Assembly: GCF_002754245.1 (NCBI RefSeq) | Contig: NZ_PEEX01000001.1 | Location: 2,956,001-3,020,000, forward strand | Direction: 5' to 3' | Source: Chryseobacterium sp. 52 | GTDB taxonomy: Bacteria; Bacteroidota; Bacteroidia; Flavobacteriales; Weeksellaceae | Length of the DNA stretch: 64,000 nucleotides | In this document: positions 17,190-25,039 of the stretch, piece after piece | Layout of the letters: every line of letters begins with the position of its first letter | How positions within the stretch are numbered: the first letter of the stretch is position 1 | The notes under the pieces: generated by a model | Seen by the model: only the letters and a program-made list of their open reading frames with translations | The model's database searches: none | Told to the model about the DNA's origin: nothing | Position numbers and translations under genes: made by a program

Positions 17190-17645
17190 TTATTTTCTGT
17201 TATTTAATAATTCGTTTGCAATTTTCATGATCTCGGTCATGACTTCTTTAAAGGTTTCAATTTTCTCAGGAGCGATCTTCTCCATTACTTTCTTATTGAA
17301 ATTGACCACAACTTCCTTTGACATGTTTCTGGAATTCAGACCTTTATCTGTAAGCTTAATAATCACCTCCCTTTTATCGGCGGTGGTTTTTTCTTTATAG
17401 ATATAGCCGTTATCTTCCAGAAGCTTAATGATTCTGGTTAAAGAGGTAGGTTCAATGGCCATTTTGGGGCCTAAGTTTGTACTTCTGGTACCTTCTTTGG
17501 GATCAATTTTAAGAAGGGTGAGCGCTTGTACAGCTGTGGAATCATGCTCTTGAGCAAGTTCTGTGTACATTTTTGAAACAGCCAGCCAGGTCTGTTTTAA
17601 AACTAAATCTACGTTTTCTATTTTTTCTTTATTATTATCCATCAA
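17190..17645 (-). CDS. MarR-family regulator of the beta-oxidation operon
   Basis: A 151-residue winged-helix repressor. Residues 52-110 hold the DNA-binding part, with Thr-Ser-Leu-Thr-Arg-Ile-Ile-Lys-Leu-Leu-Glu-Asp-Asn-Gly-Tyr as the recognition helix and Asp-Lys-Arg-Glu-Val-Ile-Ile-Lys-Leu-Thr-Asp-Lys-Gly as the wing. Flanking helices form the dimer. It is the first gene of the operon, so it probably represses itself with fadN, fadA and fadE and is released by an acyl-CoA or related ligand. The ligand is inference. Two near-identical palindromes upstream (17677-17700, 17762-17781) are its likely operators. The Met codon at 17642 is an equally possible start. Confidence 0.93.
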   Translation of the reverse strand: MMDNNKEKIENVDLVLKQTWLAVSKMYTELAQEHDSTAVQALTLLKIDPKEGTRSTNLGPKMAIEPTSLTRIIKLLEDNGYIYKEKTTADKREVIIKLTDKGLNSRNMSKEVVVNFNKKVMEKIAPEKIETFKEVMTEIMKIANELLNNRK

Positions 17646-17666
17646 TTATGTGCTAATGGTGTTATT

Positions 17667-17700
17667 CAAATTTAGTAAATATTATGCATGCATAGTATTT
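17667..17700 (-). promoter_or_regulatory. Promoter -7 box with overlapping MarR operator
   Basis: On the minus strand TAAATTTG (17667-17674) is a -7 box, 22 nt before marR. Immediately upstream is a 24-bp palindrome at 17677-17700 with a single mismatched pair and core TATGCATGCATA. It occupies the -33 to -7 spacer, the right place for repression. No separate -33 TTG is visible. Confidence 0.7.
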
Positions 17701-17761
17701 ATTAACGTTAAATTTTGTTAACAACCTGACAGTAAGTGGATTAAATTGTATGACAAGCATA

Positions 17762-17781
17762 ATACTATGCATGCATAGTAT
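17762..17781. promoter_or_regulatory. Second MarR operator, perfect 20-bp palindrome
   Basis: ATACTATGCATGCATAGTAT is a perfect 20-bp palindrome sharing the core of the 17677-17700 site. The two centres are about 83 nt apart, close to eight helical turns, so two dimers could sit on the same face. Confidence 0.75.
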
Positions 17782-17807
17782 GTGAAATATTTAATAGAAA
17801 TGTAGTA

Positions 17808-18731
17808 TTAATGAATGTTTTTAACGAAATTGATTATTTCTTCGAAAGATTCGTATTGCTGTTTCGCATTGCTACTGAGGATTTCCCAAAAACCATTCTT
17901 ATATTCAAAATGTAGGGAAGAAAGGTCTTTTTCAAAATTTTTCTGCAACAAAGAATAGAGCATTTCTTTATGAACCTGTGGAGCTGCAATAGAAGGAGGA
18001 ACAAAATTTTCATTCACCTGGAATAACGAAACATTGGTAAGTTCATCATGCTGAAGCAGAATATCTTCTACAATTCCGGAGAAGAGCTGATGGTCTTTTA
18101 CATACCATATTTTATCTGCGAATTCTTTGGCCAGTCTCCAGTCGTGGGAAGAGAACAGGATGATTTTGTGCTGCTCTTTGGCCAGTTTCCGGAGTGTTTT
18201 TAAAATGATTAATTTATTTTTCTCATCCAGATGGGTAGTAGGTTCATCCAGGATAATAATAGGTGAATTCTGCGTGATAGCACGTCCAATAAATGCTTTC
18301 TGCAGATTTCCGTCCGAAAGATTTTTAAGAAGCGTATGTCTGTATTGGCTGAGATCCAGCTCGTCGATAATATAAGATATTTCCTCTCTGTCCTCTTTTT
18401 TAAGTTCAAAATAAAAAGGGTAGTAGATATACTTTCCCAAAGAAATCAAATCTTCAACCGTATAATGCTGTGGAATATTTGATTTTGAGAAAACAATAGC
18501 TATATTTTCTGCAATCTCTTTAACGGAAAAGTCTTTTATATTTTTATGATTAATCAATATTTCTCCATCTAAAAGAGAAATCTGATGTAAAATAGATTTG
18601 ATCAGCGTTGTTTTTCCAACCCCATTATTTCCTATCAGAAGGCATACGTCGCCCAGTTTCAGATCTGCATGAGCATTTGAAATTAAGGTTTTGTCGTAGC
18701 CTATGCTGGCTTGTCGGATTTCTAGAGGCAT
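17808..18731 (-). CDS. FecE/BtuD-type ABC transporter ATPase
   Basis: The ATP-hydrolysing part of an iron-complex, haem or cobalamin importer, 307 residues. Walker A is Gly-Asn-Asn-Gly-Val-Gly-Lys-Thr-Thr (about 33-41) and Walker B is Ile-Ile-Ile-Leu-Asp-Glu-Pro-Thr-Thr-His-Leu-Asp (about 157-168). The switch His is in Phe-Ser-Ser-His-Asp. The signature reads Leu-Ser-Asp-Gly-Asn instead of Leu-Ser-Gly-Gly-Gln, an unusual second and fifth position. There is an extra C-terminal part of about 80 residues. The likely permease is the FecCD gene 380 nt upstream on the same strand. A -7 box (TATTTTTG on minus, 18772-18779) suggests separate transcription. No binding-protein gene is nearby. Confidence 0.88.
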   Translation of the reverse strand: MPLEIRQASIGYDKTLISNAHADLKLGDVCLLIGNNGVGKTTLIKSILHQISLLDGEILINHKNIKDFSVKEIAENIAIVFSKSNIPQHYTVEDLISLGKYIYYPFYFELKKEDREEISYIIDELDLSQYRHTLLKNLSDGNLQKAFIGRAITQNSPIIILDEPTTHLDEKNKLIILKTLRKLAKEQHKIILFSSHDWRLAKEFADKIWYVKDHQLFSGIVEDILLQHDELTNVSLFQVNENFVPPSIAAPQVHKEMLYSLLQKNFEKDLSSLHFEYKNGFWEILSSNAKQQYESFEEIINFVKNIH

Positions 18732-19111
18732 TGTAATTGTTGGTTATCGGAAAGGCGTAACGTTTATTTTACAAAAATACTGTTTTAAGGCGCAAGGAAT
18801 TTGACTTTATCACATTTTTGTTCTGCATATATCTTATAAATAACTAACAACTCCTGTCACTTTGTAGATCGACATTTCTCATAAACGTGTTCAAATAATC
18901 CTGCATCAAGTTTTTTATGAATCTTTAAACCTATATTAAAACAATTTTTGATAATACATTTTCTGTCATTGTGAGGCGTTTTTATACTAATATAAGGATT
19001 ATTCGGGGGTATGGAAATTCAAAATTTTCAGCAAATTTAGCAGAATGAATTTTCCAGGTTGCAATTTTAGCGAAGATAAAATCCTTGCGTCTTTGCGATT
19101 AACGAACTCCG
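18732..19111. other. 380-nt gap with a dispersed-repeat-like segment
   Basis: This gap separates the ABC ATPase and permease, which are usually adjacent. It holds a -7 box for the ATPase at 18772-18779. Near the permease stop it holds a segment with TAGCGAAGATAAAATC and TTGCGTCTTTGCGATTAA. A related, diverged segment (ATCTTTGCATCTTCTGCGTT) occurs at 43361-43385. No coding frame or stable RNA is evident. Confidence 0.45.
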
Positions 19112-20083
19112 TTAAACCTTATTCTGTTTCAAAAGCATCAACAAAATCACAGGTATTCCAAATACAGAACTTATTACATTTAAAGGGATCTGTGTCTTTT
19201 CTGCCACTACAGAAAATAGCATCATCATCAACATTCCCAGAAACATATTCAGAATCCATTGCTGCCATAATTTGGAGGGATTATAGATGAGTCTGCAAAA
19301 ATGGGGGACAATAATTCCTATAAATAAGATAGGTCCCAAAAATGCGGTAATAGATGCTGAAAGTAGGGAAGAGGCAGCGATAATCAGGATTTTCAGTTGG
19401 TTAAGATTGACGCCCAGACTTTGTGCATAAGAAGTTCCCAATGAATTGCCGATCAGTGGTTTTATAGTTTTAAAACAGAAAAATAATCCTACAAACACCA
19501 AAATAGACAGAACATAAATCTGGTTTCTTGTCACCATATTGTTAGCACCGAAAGACCATAAAATATAGTTTTTCAAGCTCTGGTTTTCAGCATAGAACTG
19601 CAGCAGTGAAACAATAGCACCGGCAAACGCAGAAACTAAAAATCCAAATATAATAAGATAGGATTTGTCCTGGAATTTATTTGACATGGAAAGAAGAACG
19701 AGCATTAAGACAAGACTTCCTGCAATGGCTGAAAGGCTGAGGAAACTGTTCTGCAGAAATTCAGGGATTAGAAAATCGTGAGAAAATAAAATATAAAATG
19801 CTACTGATAAACTGGCTACAGAAGTGATTCCCAAAATATCCGGGCCAGCCAAAGGGTTCTGAAAATATTCCTGCATCAGGAAACCTGAAGTAGGAATTGA
19901 AATTCCAGCCAAAAGCATAACCAATACCCGATTAATACGGATCTCAGCAATCTGGCTTTGGGAAGAGTCTAGAAAAAAGTCCTGGAGATTTAAACTTAAA
20001 AATCCTGTGTTCAGGTTGATAACCGCGGTAATAATAATAGCGGCTGTCAGCAGTAAACACAGGATCTTGAATTTTTTTGACAT
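19112..20083 (-). CDS. FecCD-family ABC transporter permease
   Basis: A polytopic inner-membrane permease, 323 residues with about nine hydrophobic segments, for import of an iron complex, haem or cobalamin. Family signs are Arg-Ile-Asn-Arg-Val-Leu-Val-Met-Leu-Leu-Ala-Gly (about 49-60), Phe-x-Asn-Pro-Leu-Ala-Gly-Pro-Asp-Ile-Leu-Gly-Ile (about 74-86), and Phe-Leu-Gly-Pro-Ile-Leu-Phe-Ile-Gly-Ile-Ile-Val-Pro-His near 255. It starts 24 nt after the TlpA-like gene and is likely cotranscribed with it. The ATPase is on the same strand 380 nt on. The TonB receptor at 6681 could be the outer-membrane partner, but distance makes that speculative. Confidence 0.92.
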   Translation of the reverse strand: MSKKFKILCLLLTAAIIITAVINLNTGFLSLNLQDFFLDSSQSQIAEIRINRVLVMLLAGISIPTSGFLMQEYFQNPLAGPDILGITSVASLSVAFYILFSHDFLIPEFLQNSFLSLSAIAGSLVLMLVLLSMSNKFQDKSYLIIFGFLVSAFAGAIVSLLQFYAENQSLKNYILWSFGANNMVTRNQIYVLSILVFVGLFFCFKTIKPLIGNSLGTSYAQSLGVNLNQLKILIIAASSLLSASITAFLGPILFIGIIVPHFCRLIYNPSKLWQQWILNMFLGMLMMMLFSVVAEKTQIPLNVISSVFGIPVILLMLLKQNKV

Positions 20084-20107
20084 TATTCAGAAATAATTCT
20101 GTAAAAT

Positions 20108-20668
20108 TTATTGTAAGAATGAGTTGATTTTTTCATCCAACATTTGTTCAGACATTGATCCTTCAATTTCGTCCGTATTATTCCCTTTTCTAAAGAAGGT
20201 AAAAGGAATTCCGTTTCCTTTCCAGCTTTTAAAATTGCTGAAAAAATTCTGATCAATTTTAGAATCATCAAGTAAAACAATTTTATCTGCCAAGCCACTT
20301 TCTTTTGCAAAAACAGGAACTTCAGTTTCCCAGGCAGGTTTGTTGTAAATATTCACGAATGTAAATTTTACTGCTTTCCCGTTCAATTCCTGAATTTTTT
20401 TCTTAAAATGGGGGATTTCCTGCATACAGGGTCCACACCATGTTGCAAAGAAATTGGTAACATATAAGGTATCGTTGCTTTTTGCTAAATCTTTGGATAA
20501 TTCTTGTGGTGAAGTCTGCTTTAAATTAATTTTAGCGGCTTCAGGCTGTTTTGTTTCCACTGTAGAAATTGAATCCGAAGCAAGATGGTTATCTCCTGTT
20601 TTCTGGCCTTCTTTTTTACAGCTGTAAAGAGCGGTAAGAATTATCGTGGATAAAATTATCTTCTTCAT
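20108..20668 (-). CDS. TlpA/ResA-like thioredoxin lipoprotein
   Basis: A membrane-anchored thioredoxin-fold oxidoreductase, 186 residues. The lipobox Leu-Tyr-Ser-Cys puts the lipid on Cys17. A linker of about 40 residues follows, then the thioredoxin domain with Trp77-Cys-Gly-Pro-Cys81. A cis-Pro candidate is Gly-Ile-Pro-Phe-Thr near residue 157. Such proteins reduce disulfides outside the cytoplasm, for example in cytochrome c maturation. Position before the FecCD permease suggests shared transcription, not necessarily shared function. A -7 box on the minus strand (TAGATTTG, 20710-20717) lies inside the divergent gene. Confidence 0.9.
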   Translation of the reverse strand: MKKIILSTIILTALYSCKKEGQKTGDNHLASDSISTVETKQPEAAKINLKQTSPQELSKDLAKSNDTLYVTNFFATWCGPCMQEIPHFKKKIQELNGKAVKFTFVNIYNKPAWETEVPVFAKESGLADKIVLLDDSKIDQNFFSNFKSWKGNGIPFTFFRKGNNTDEIEGSMSEQMLDEKINSFLQ

Positions 20669-20700
20669 AAATTATTTTTTGACTATTTTTGAATTGAAGT

Positions 20701-21825
20701 ATGGAACAACAAATCTATAAAGGGAAACTGATACAGTTTCATCCGTTAAAAATAGCGAAAAAGGAACAACTGACCAAAAATACTTTTTCTCTGGAATTCG
20801 AGATTCCTGAGAATTTGCAGGAGAATTTTAAGTTTGAAGCGGGTCAGTTTGTAAGCATAAAATTTATGGCTCATAACCAGGAAGTCATTAACGATTATTC
20901 AATGACTTCGGCTCCTTATGAGAAAAAAATAGGCCTTGGAATAAAGGTTAATTCATCCAAGGGAGCCACTTCAGAATTATTCAGAAATTATAAAGCAGGA
21001 GATGAACTGATGGTAGGCGAGCCTTCCGGAAGATTTACCCTGGTTTCCAAGCCCAGTGAGTTCAGAACGATTGTTGCTTTTGCAGCGGGGATAGGAATTA
21101 CTCCGATTCTGAGCCATTTTAAAAATATTCTGCATACTGAACCCCGGACAAGATTATTTTTGTTTTTTGGGAATAAAAGTTCGGAAGAGCTTATTTACAG
21201 AGAACAATTGGATCATCTTGCCAAAGCTTACGGTGACAGACTTCAAATTTTCTATTTTTTTTCACAGGAGAAAACAACTGATCAGTTTTTCTATGGAAGA
21301 CTGGATGAAAAAAAACTGAATCTTATCATCAACCAGATTCTCCATCTGGATGATACAGATGAGGAATCTACGATCTGGGATGCAGTTGACGAAGTGCTGA
21401 TTTGTGGGAAAGGAGAGATGATCAAATCACTGGCTAATGCCTGTTATCACCACGGGATTCCAAAAAAGAATATTCACTTTGAGCTTTTTGAAGAATATAA
21501 TGACGATATTTATCCTGTAGAAAAAGAATTTCCTTTAATTGAAAATATTAATATAGATTTTAAAATCTTTGGAAAGGAATATCAGACAAGCCTTAATGAT
21601 AATAGAGAAAAGATTTTACAACAGCTTCTGATCCAGAAATTTCCAGTGCCATATTCATGTAAATCCGGAATTTGCGGGAGCTGTGAATGCTATCTTGAAG
21701 AAGGAGAGGTGGAATTGCTTGAAAATGAATATCTGACGGAAAAAGAAGAAGCACAGGGAAAAATATTAGCGTGTATGTCCATTATAAAAAGTAAGAAAAT
21801 AAAGCTTAACTTTGACCTTAGTTGA
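20701..21825 (+). CDS. PaaE-like ferredoxin-NAD(P)H reductase
   Basis: A 374-residue electron-transfer protein: an N-terminal FAD-binding barrel with Asn-Asp-Tyr-Ser-Met-Thr-Ser-Ala (about 83-90), an NAD(P) domain with Ala-Ala-Gly-Ile-Gly-Ile-Thr-Pro-Ile (about 127-135), and a C-terminal plant-type 2Fe-2S domain (Cys-Lys-Ser-Gly-Ile-Cys-Gly-Ser-Cys plus a distal Cys in Leu-Ala-Cys-Met-Ser). This order is that of PaaE and Hmp-type reductases. No paaABCD genes are here, so the partner oxygenase or desaturase is unknown. A TATTTTTG box ends 9 nt before the ATG, implying an almost leaderless mRNA. The next gene starts inside its stop codon. Confidence 0.93.
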   Translation: MEQQIYKGKLIQFHPLKIAKKEQLTKNTFSLEFEIPENLQENFKFEAGQFVSIKFMAHNQEVINDYSMTSAPYEKKIGLGIKVNSSKGATSELFRNYKAGDELMVGEPSGRFTLVSKPSEFRTIVAFAAGIGITPILSHFKNILHTEPRTRLFLFFGNKSSEELIYREQLDHLAKAYGDRLQIFYFFSQEKTTDQFFYGRLDEKKLNLIINQILHLDDTDEESTIWDAVDEVLICGKGEMIKSLANACYHHGIPKKNIHFELFEEYNDDIYPVEKEFPLIENINIDFKIFGKEYQTSLNDNREKILQQLLIQKFPVPYSCKSGICGSCECYLEEGEVELLENEYLTEKEEAQGKILACMSIIKSKKIKLNFDLS

Positions 21826-22439
21826 GAATTATTAAGAACATATTTAACTTAACTTTTATATCAATAGAAATAGGAATTCTGGTGATATGTCTGTGTAATG
21901 CCTGGGTTTTCGGGCTTACCAACGGCCGTACCTATACTAAGATTTCAAAGATTCCACCACGTGAAATTGCCCTGGTTCTGGGAACTTCTCCAAAAATGAG
22001 ATCCGGTTTATCCAATCCTTATTTTACGAAAAGGATGGATGCTGCAGCCCTTCTTTATCATCACGGAAAAATAAAAAAAATCATTGTAAGTGGTGAAAAA
22101 AGCAAAGGCTATAATGAACCGGCTGCGATGAAGAATTATCTGGTCAATCAGGAAGGAGTTCCTGAAGATATTATTATTGAAGACCCGAAAGGATTTAATA
22201 CCTATAAAAGTATTTTACGCTGTAAAGATGTGTACAGGAAGAAAGATGTCATTATTGTATCACAGGGATTTCATAATCTCCGTGCCTTATTTTTTGCAAG
22301 GAATAACAATATGAATGCTTTGGGATTTGATGCTCAGGATGTCACCAAGCCTGAAAGTTTTTACAGAAATCAGGCCAGAGAAGTTCTGGCCAGAGTGATT
22401 GCTGTAGTATATTTTATATTGGGAATTTCTCCGGATTAG
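21822..22439 (+). CDS. SanA/YdcF-like DUF218 membrane protein
   Basis: A 205-residue protein with one N-terminal membrane anchor (about residues 8-30) and a DUF218 domain: Ile-Ala-Leu-Val-Leu-Gly-Thr, Arg-Met-Asp-Ala-Ala-Ala-Leu-Leu-Tyr, Ile-Ile-Val-Ser-Gly-Glu, Asn-Thr-Tyr-Lys-Ser and Val-Ser-Gln-Gly-Phe-His. Family member SanA of E. coli affects envelope permeability to vancomycin at high temperature; the biochemistry is unknown. The start is a TTG whose last two bases begin the previous TGA stop (TTGA, 4-nt overlap), implying translational coupling. Its stop overlaps that of the convergent tamL by 4 nt. Confidence 0.88.
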   Translation: MRIIKNIFNLTFISIEIGILVICLCNAWVFGLTNGRTYTKISKIPPREIALVLGTSPKMRSGLSNPYFTKRMDAAALLYHHGKIKKIIVSGEKSKGYNEPAAMKNYLVNQEGVPEDIIIEDPKGFNTYKSILRCKDVYRKKDVIIVSQGFHNLRALFFARNNNMNALGFDAQDVTKPESFYRNQAREVLARVIAVVYFILGISPD

Positions 22440-25039
22440 AAAGGATATCCGAATGCGATATTTAAAGTAGGTTTAAAAGGCTGGAAATTCTTAAATCTCC
22501 ATCGGTCTCCTTCCGCTTTATTAGGGTCGTAGATTTTATAGGCAAGATCCAATCTGAATGTGATATACGCCACATTAACCCTTAAGCCGAATCCACTTCC
22601 AACTCCCATCTGCCCTAAGAATTTATTGAATTTAAATTCATCGCCATAACCATCATTGTAGTTTTTAAGACTCCATGTGTTTCCGATATCGGTAAATATA
22701 GCCCCTTCATACATTTCATTGAAAGGAACCCTGTATTCTATATTGGTGGTAAGCTTTAGGTTATCCGTCATATAGGTACGCACCCTTTCATCTACCTGAG
22801 AGTCTGCAGGACCTAGTCCTCCAAATGCTACCCAGGCTCTGATATCATTTGATCCTCCGTTGAAATAAGACTTGATTACAGGCATATTTGTAGAATTTCC
22901 ATAAGGAATTCCAACTCCGATAAACTGGCGTAAAACCAAGGTCTGATTGCCATTAAATTTAAAATATTTTCTGGTATCAATATCAAATTTGACGAACTGT
23001 GCATAAGGAATCCCGAAGATGGTTCTCTGCGGACTTGTAACAATTCCTCCGCCATCATCTCTTTTCTGGTTGAATATACTTAGGATATTACCGGCAAGTT
23101 CTACTTTTCCGTTAAAATAAAATGCGTTCGGATAATCTTTTTTACCGATTTCAGTATAAACAAAATTATAGATCATCGAAGAAATAATAACATCCTGAGT
23201 CTGTCTGTCTTTGTTGACAAGAGTTCCAACGAATGCAACGATCTGATCCTGACCTTTCTTGTCAAGGGTTTCCAGATATTGTATATCGCTGACAATTTGT
23301 CGGGAAACACTATCAATAGTAAGTAGGCCGGCATCGAACTTCGCTTTAGTATCCGTACTATATAGAAAGTAATTCTTAAATACATCATCTCTTATGACTT
23401 CATCATTGGAGAAATAATCATAATAAGCATCTTTGTTTTTCGTAAGACTGACCTGGGTATTGAAGAGGGTAAGTCTGTGTGACACCTGATCATTGACGTT
23501 GGCCTGATAATTTAATCCCGTATTAAAGTTGACTCTTCCTAAACCAATATTATTCTGGATTGAAGCCCCCAAAAGGATAGAGGAGGTGGGGGTATACCTT
23601 TTTGGAAGAAGTTTATAATAATCAAATGGAAGCAGTAGCCTCGGGAAGTTAAGAGATGCCTGAGCCGAAATTTCGTAGGCTACCTCTCTTTTATCAATAT
23701 TTTTCGTACTTCTTATCGATCCGAATGTTCCTGAGATACTGGTAGAAAGGTTTTCTGCCCCTTTGAAAACATTTCTTGTCGTAAGGTCTACAGAAGGTGA
23801 AATCCCAAGATTCAGAATCTGGGAGTAGTTGATATCCGTTCCCAGTTTAAGTTCGTATTTTGGAAGTGGTTTCAATACATATAAGACGTCCACGATACTG
23901 TCGTTAGGCGATGTACCACCACCTCTTCTTAAAGAATCCTTTGCTTTCAGAATACTGAAATTATTCATGGCAAGGAAATTTCTCTTCGTAAGATCCAGGT
24001 TTTTTTGGTCGTACACTTTCTTACTGTCTACAATCACAGCTCTCCACAGGGAAGATGTTTTGTAGCTATTGTCCATTTTATGGAACCGTATTCTTCTTAA
24101 GCTGTCCTTAATGGTATTTTTAGGGAAATCGCCTACCTCGTTCACAATGGCAATATCTATATTTCCTATAGTAGATACTTTATAAGGATGGTCCGCAGAA
24201 TCTTTATGGATTTCCAGAGTGAGGGGGACCTGTTTTCTGCTTTTCAGGGAATCTGCCACGAAATAAACTTCCTCATTGGAATTATTAAACTTATAATATC
24301 CGTTTTCCCTCATTAATTCAGTGATTCTGACCACTTCTTTTTCAAGAACAGTCTGGTCCAGTCTCTGTCCGGATCTTACAAGACTCTTGTCAAGTTTCTG
24401 CCAGTAAAGTCCTTTTACGGTAGGATCGGTAATATTATAATAATAGTCCTTAATATAAGTAGGATCATTATGTTTAATGAAATAATTAACGGCAGCCTTC
24501 TTAGACGCAGAATCCAGGGCATGTTTCAGATGTACATCAGCATCCCAGAACCCCCTGTAGGTAAGTCTTTTTTCGATAGATTCTGTACCTTTTTCACTTC
24601 TTGACTGATCCAGAATGACCGGTGGAGTTCCCCAACTGTGAAGCAGACGGTCCAAAAACAGTGTTTTTCCAACGCTGCTTTTCATATTGTATTTAAGGAA
24701 AAGAGAATCTCTCAGTTTCTGATTTCTCATTTCACTCGGATAAGTCATATACTCATTAAGTAAAGTATCATATTTGGGATTAGCCATATTATAAAATCCT
24801 AAACTCAATGGTGCGAAAAGAAGCTGCTTTTTATTCGGCTTCTGCTGAACGTAATTTTTCAGTTCTTCATCGAAAGATTCCTTCCTGTCTTCATACTCAA
24901 AGTTGTTCTTAGTAAGCAGATATTCACCGTCCGGAACTTTTTTAGTTGTACTGCACGCATAAAGGAGACCAACAAATGTTGCAAATGAGATAATTTTATA
25001 ATATTTTTGAGGAGAATTCTTATAATGCTTACAGCTCAT
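22436..25039 (-). CDS. tamL: TamL-type lipoprotein of the TamA/BamA superfamily
   Basis: An 867-residue outer-membrane assembly protein. The lipobox Leu-Leu-Tyr-Ala-Cys gives lipidation at Cys29, as in TamL, the Bacteroidota version of TamA. POTRA-like segments occupy roughly residues 40-350, for example Lys-Arg-Leu-Thr-Tyr-Arg-Gly-Phe-Trp-Asp-Ala. The C-terminal half is a 16-strand Omp85-type barrel ending in Asn-Ile-Ala-Phe-Gly-Tyr-Pro-Phe with terminal Phe. It probably helps insert or export outer-membrane proteins; a TamB partner is not in the window. No other ATG exists before the lipobox, so the start at 25039 stands. That places its first 15 nt inside the head-to-head methyltransferase gene. 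Confidence 0.92.
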   Translation of the reverse strand: MSCKHYKNSPQKYYKIISFATFVGLLYACSTTKKVPDGEYLLTKNNFEYEDRKESFDEELKNYVQQKPNKKQLLFAPLSLGFYNMANPKYDTLLNEYMTYPSEMRNQKLRDSLFLKYNMKSSVGKTLFLDRLLHSWGTPPVILDQSRSEKGTESIEKRLTYRGFWDADVHLKHALDSASKKAAVNYFIKHNDPTYIKDYYYNITDPTVKGLYWQKLDKSLVRSGQRLDQTVLEKEVVRITELMRENGYYKFNNSNEEVYFVADSLKSRKQVPLTLEIHKDSADHPYKVSTIGNIDIAIVNEVGDFPKNTIKDSLRRIRFHKMDNSYKTSSLWRAVIVDSKKVYDQKNLDLTKRNFLAMNNFSILKAKDSLRRGGGTSPNDSIVDVLYVLKPLPKYELKLGTDINYSQILNLGISPSVDLTTRNVFKGAENLSTSISGTFGSIRSTKNIDKREVAYEISAQASLNFPRLLLPFDYYKLLPKRYTPTSSILLGASIQNNIGLGRVNFNTGLNYQANVNDQVSHRLTLFNTQVSLTKNKDAYYDYFSNDEVIRDDVFKNYFLYSTDTKAKFDAGLLTIDSVSRQIVSDIQYLETLDKKGQDQIVAFVGTLVNKDRQTQDVIISSMIYNFVYTEIGKKDYPNAFYFNGKVELAGNILSIFNQKRDDGGGIVTSPQRTIFGIPYAQFVKFDIDTRKYFKFNGNQTLVLRQFIGVGIPYGNSTNMPVIKSYFNGGSNDIRAWVAFGGLGPADSQVDERVRTYMTDNLKLTTNIEYRVPFNEMYEGAIFTDIGNTWSLKNYNDGYGDEFKFNKFLGQMGVGSGFGLRVNVAYITFRLDLAYKIYDPNKAEGDRWRFKNFQPFKPTLNIAFGYPF
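24979..25009 (+). promoter_or_regulatory. Promoter of the TrmH-type gene, inside tamL
   Basis: TTG at 24979-24981, a 20-nt spacer and TATTTTTG at 25002-25009 match the consensus. Transcription would begin near 25016, only about 9 nt before the ATG and within the 5' end of tamL on the other strand. Confidence 0.7.
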
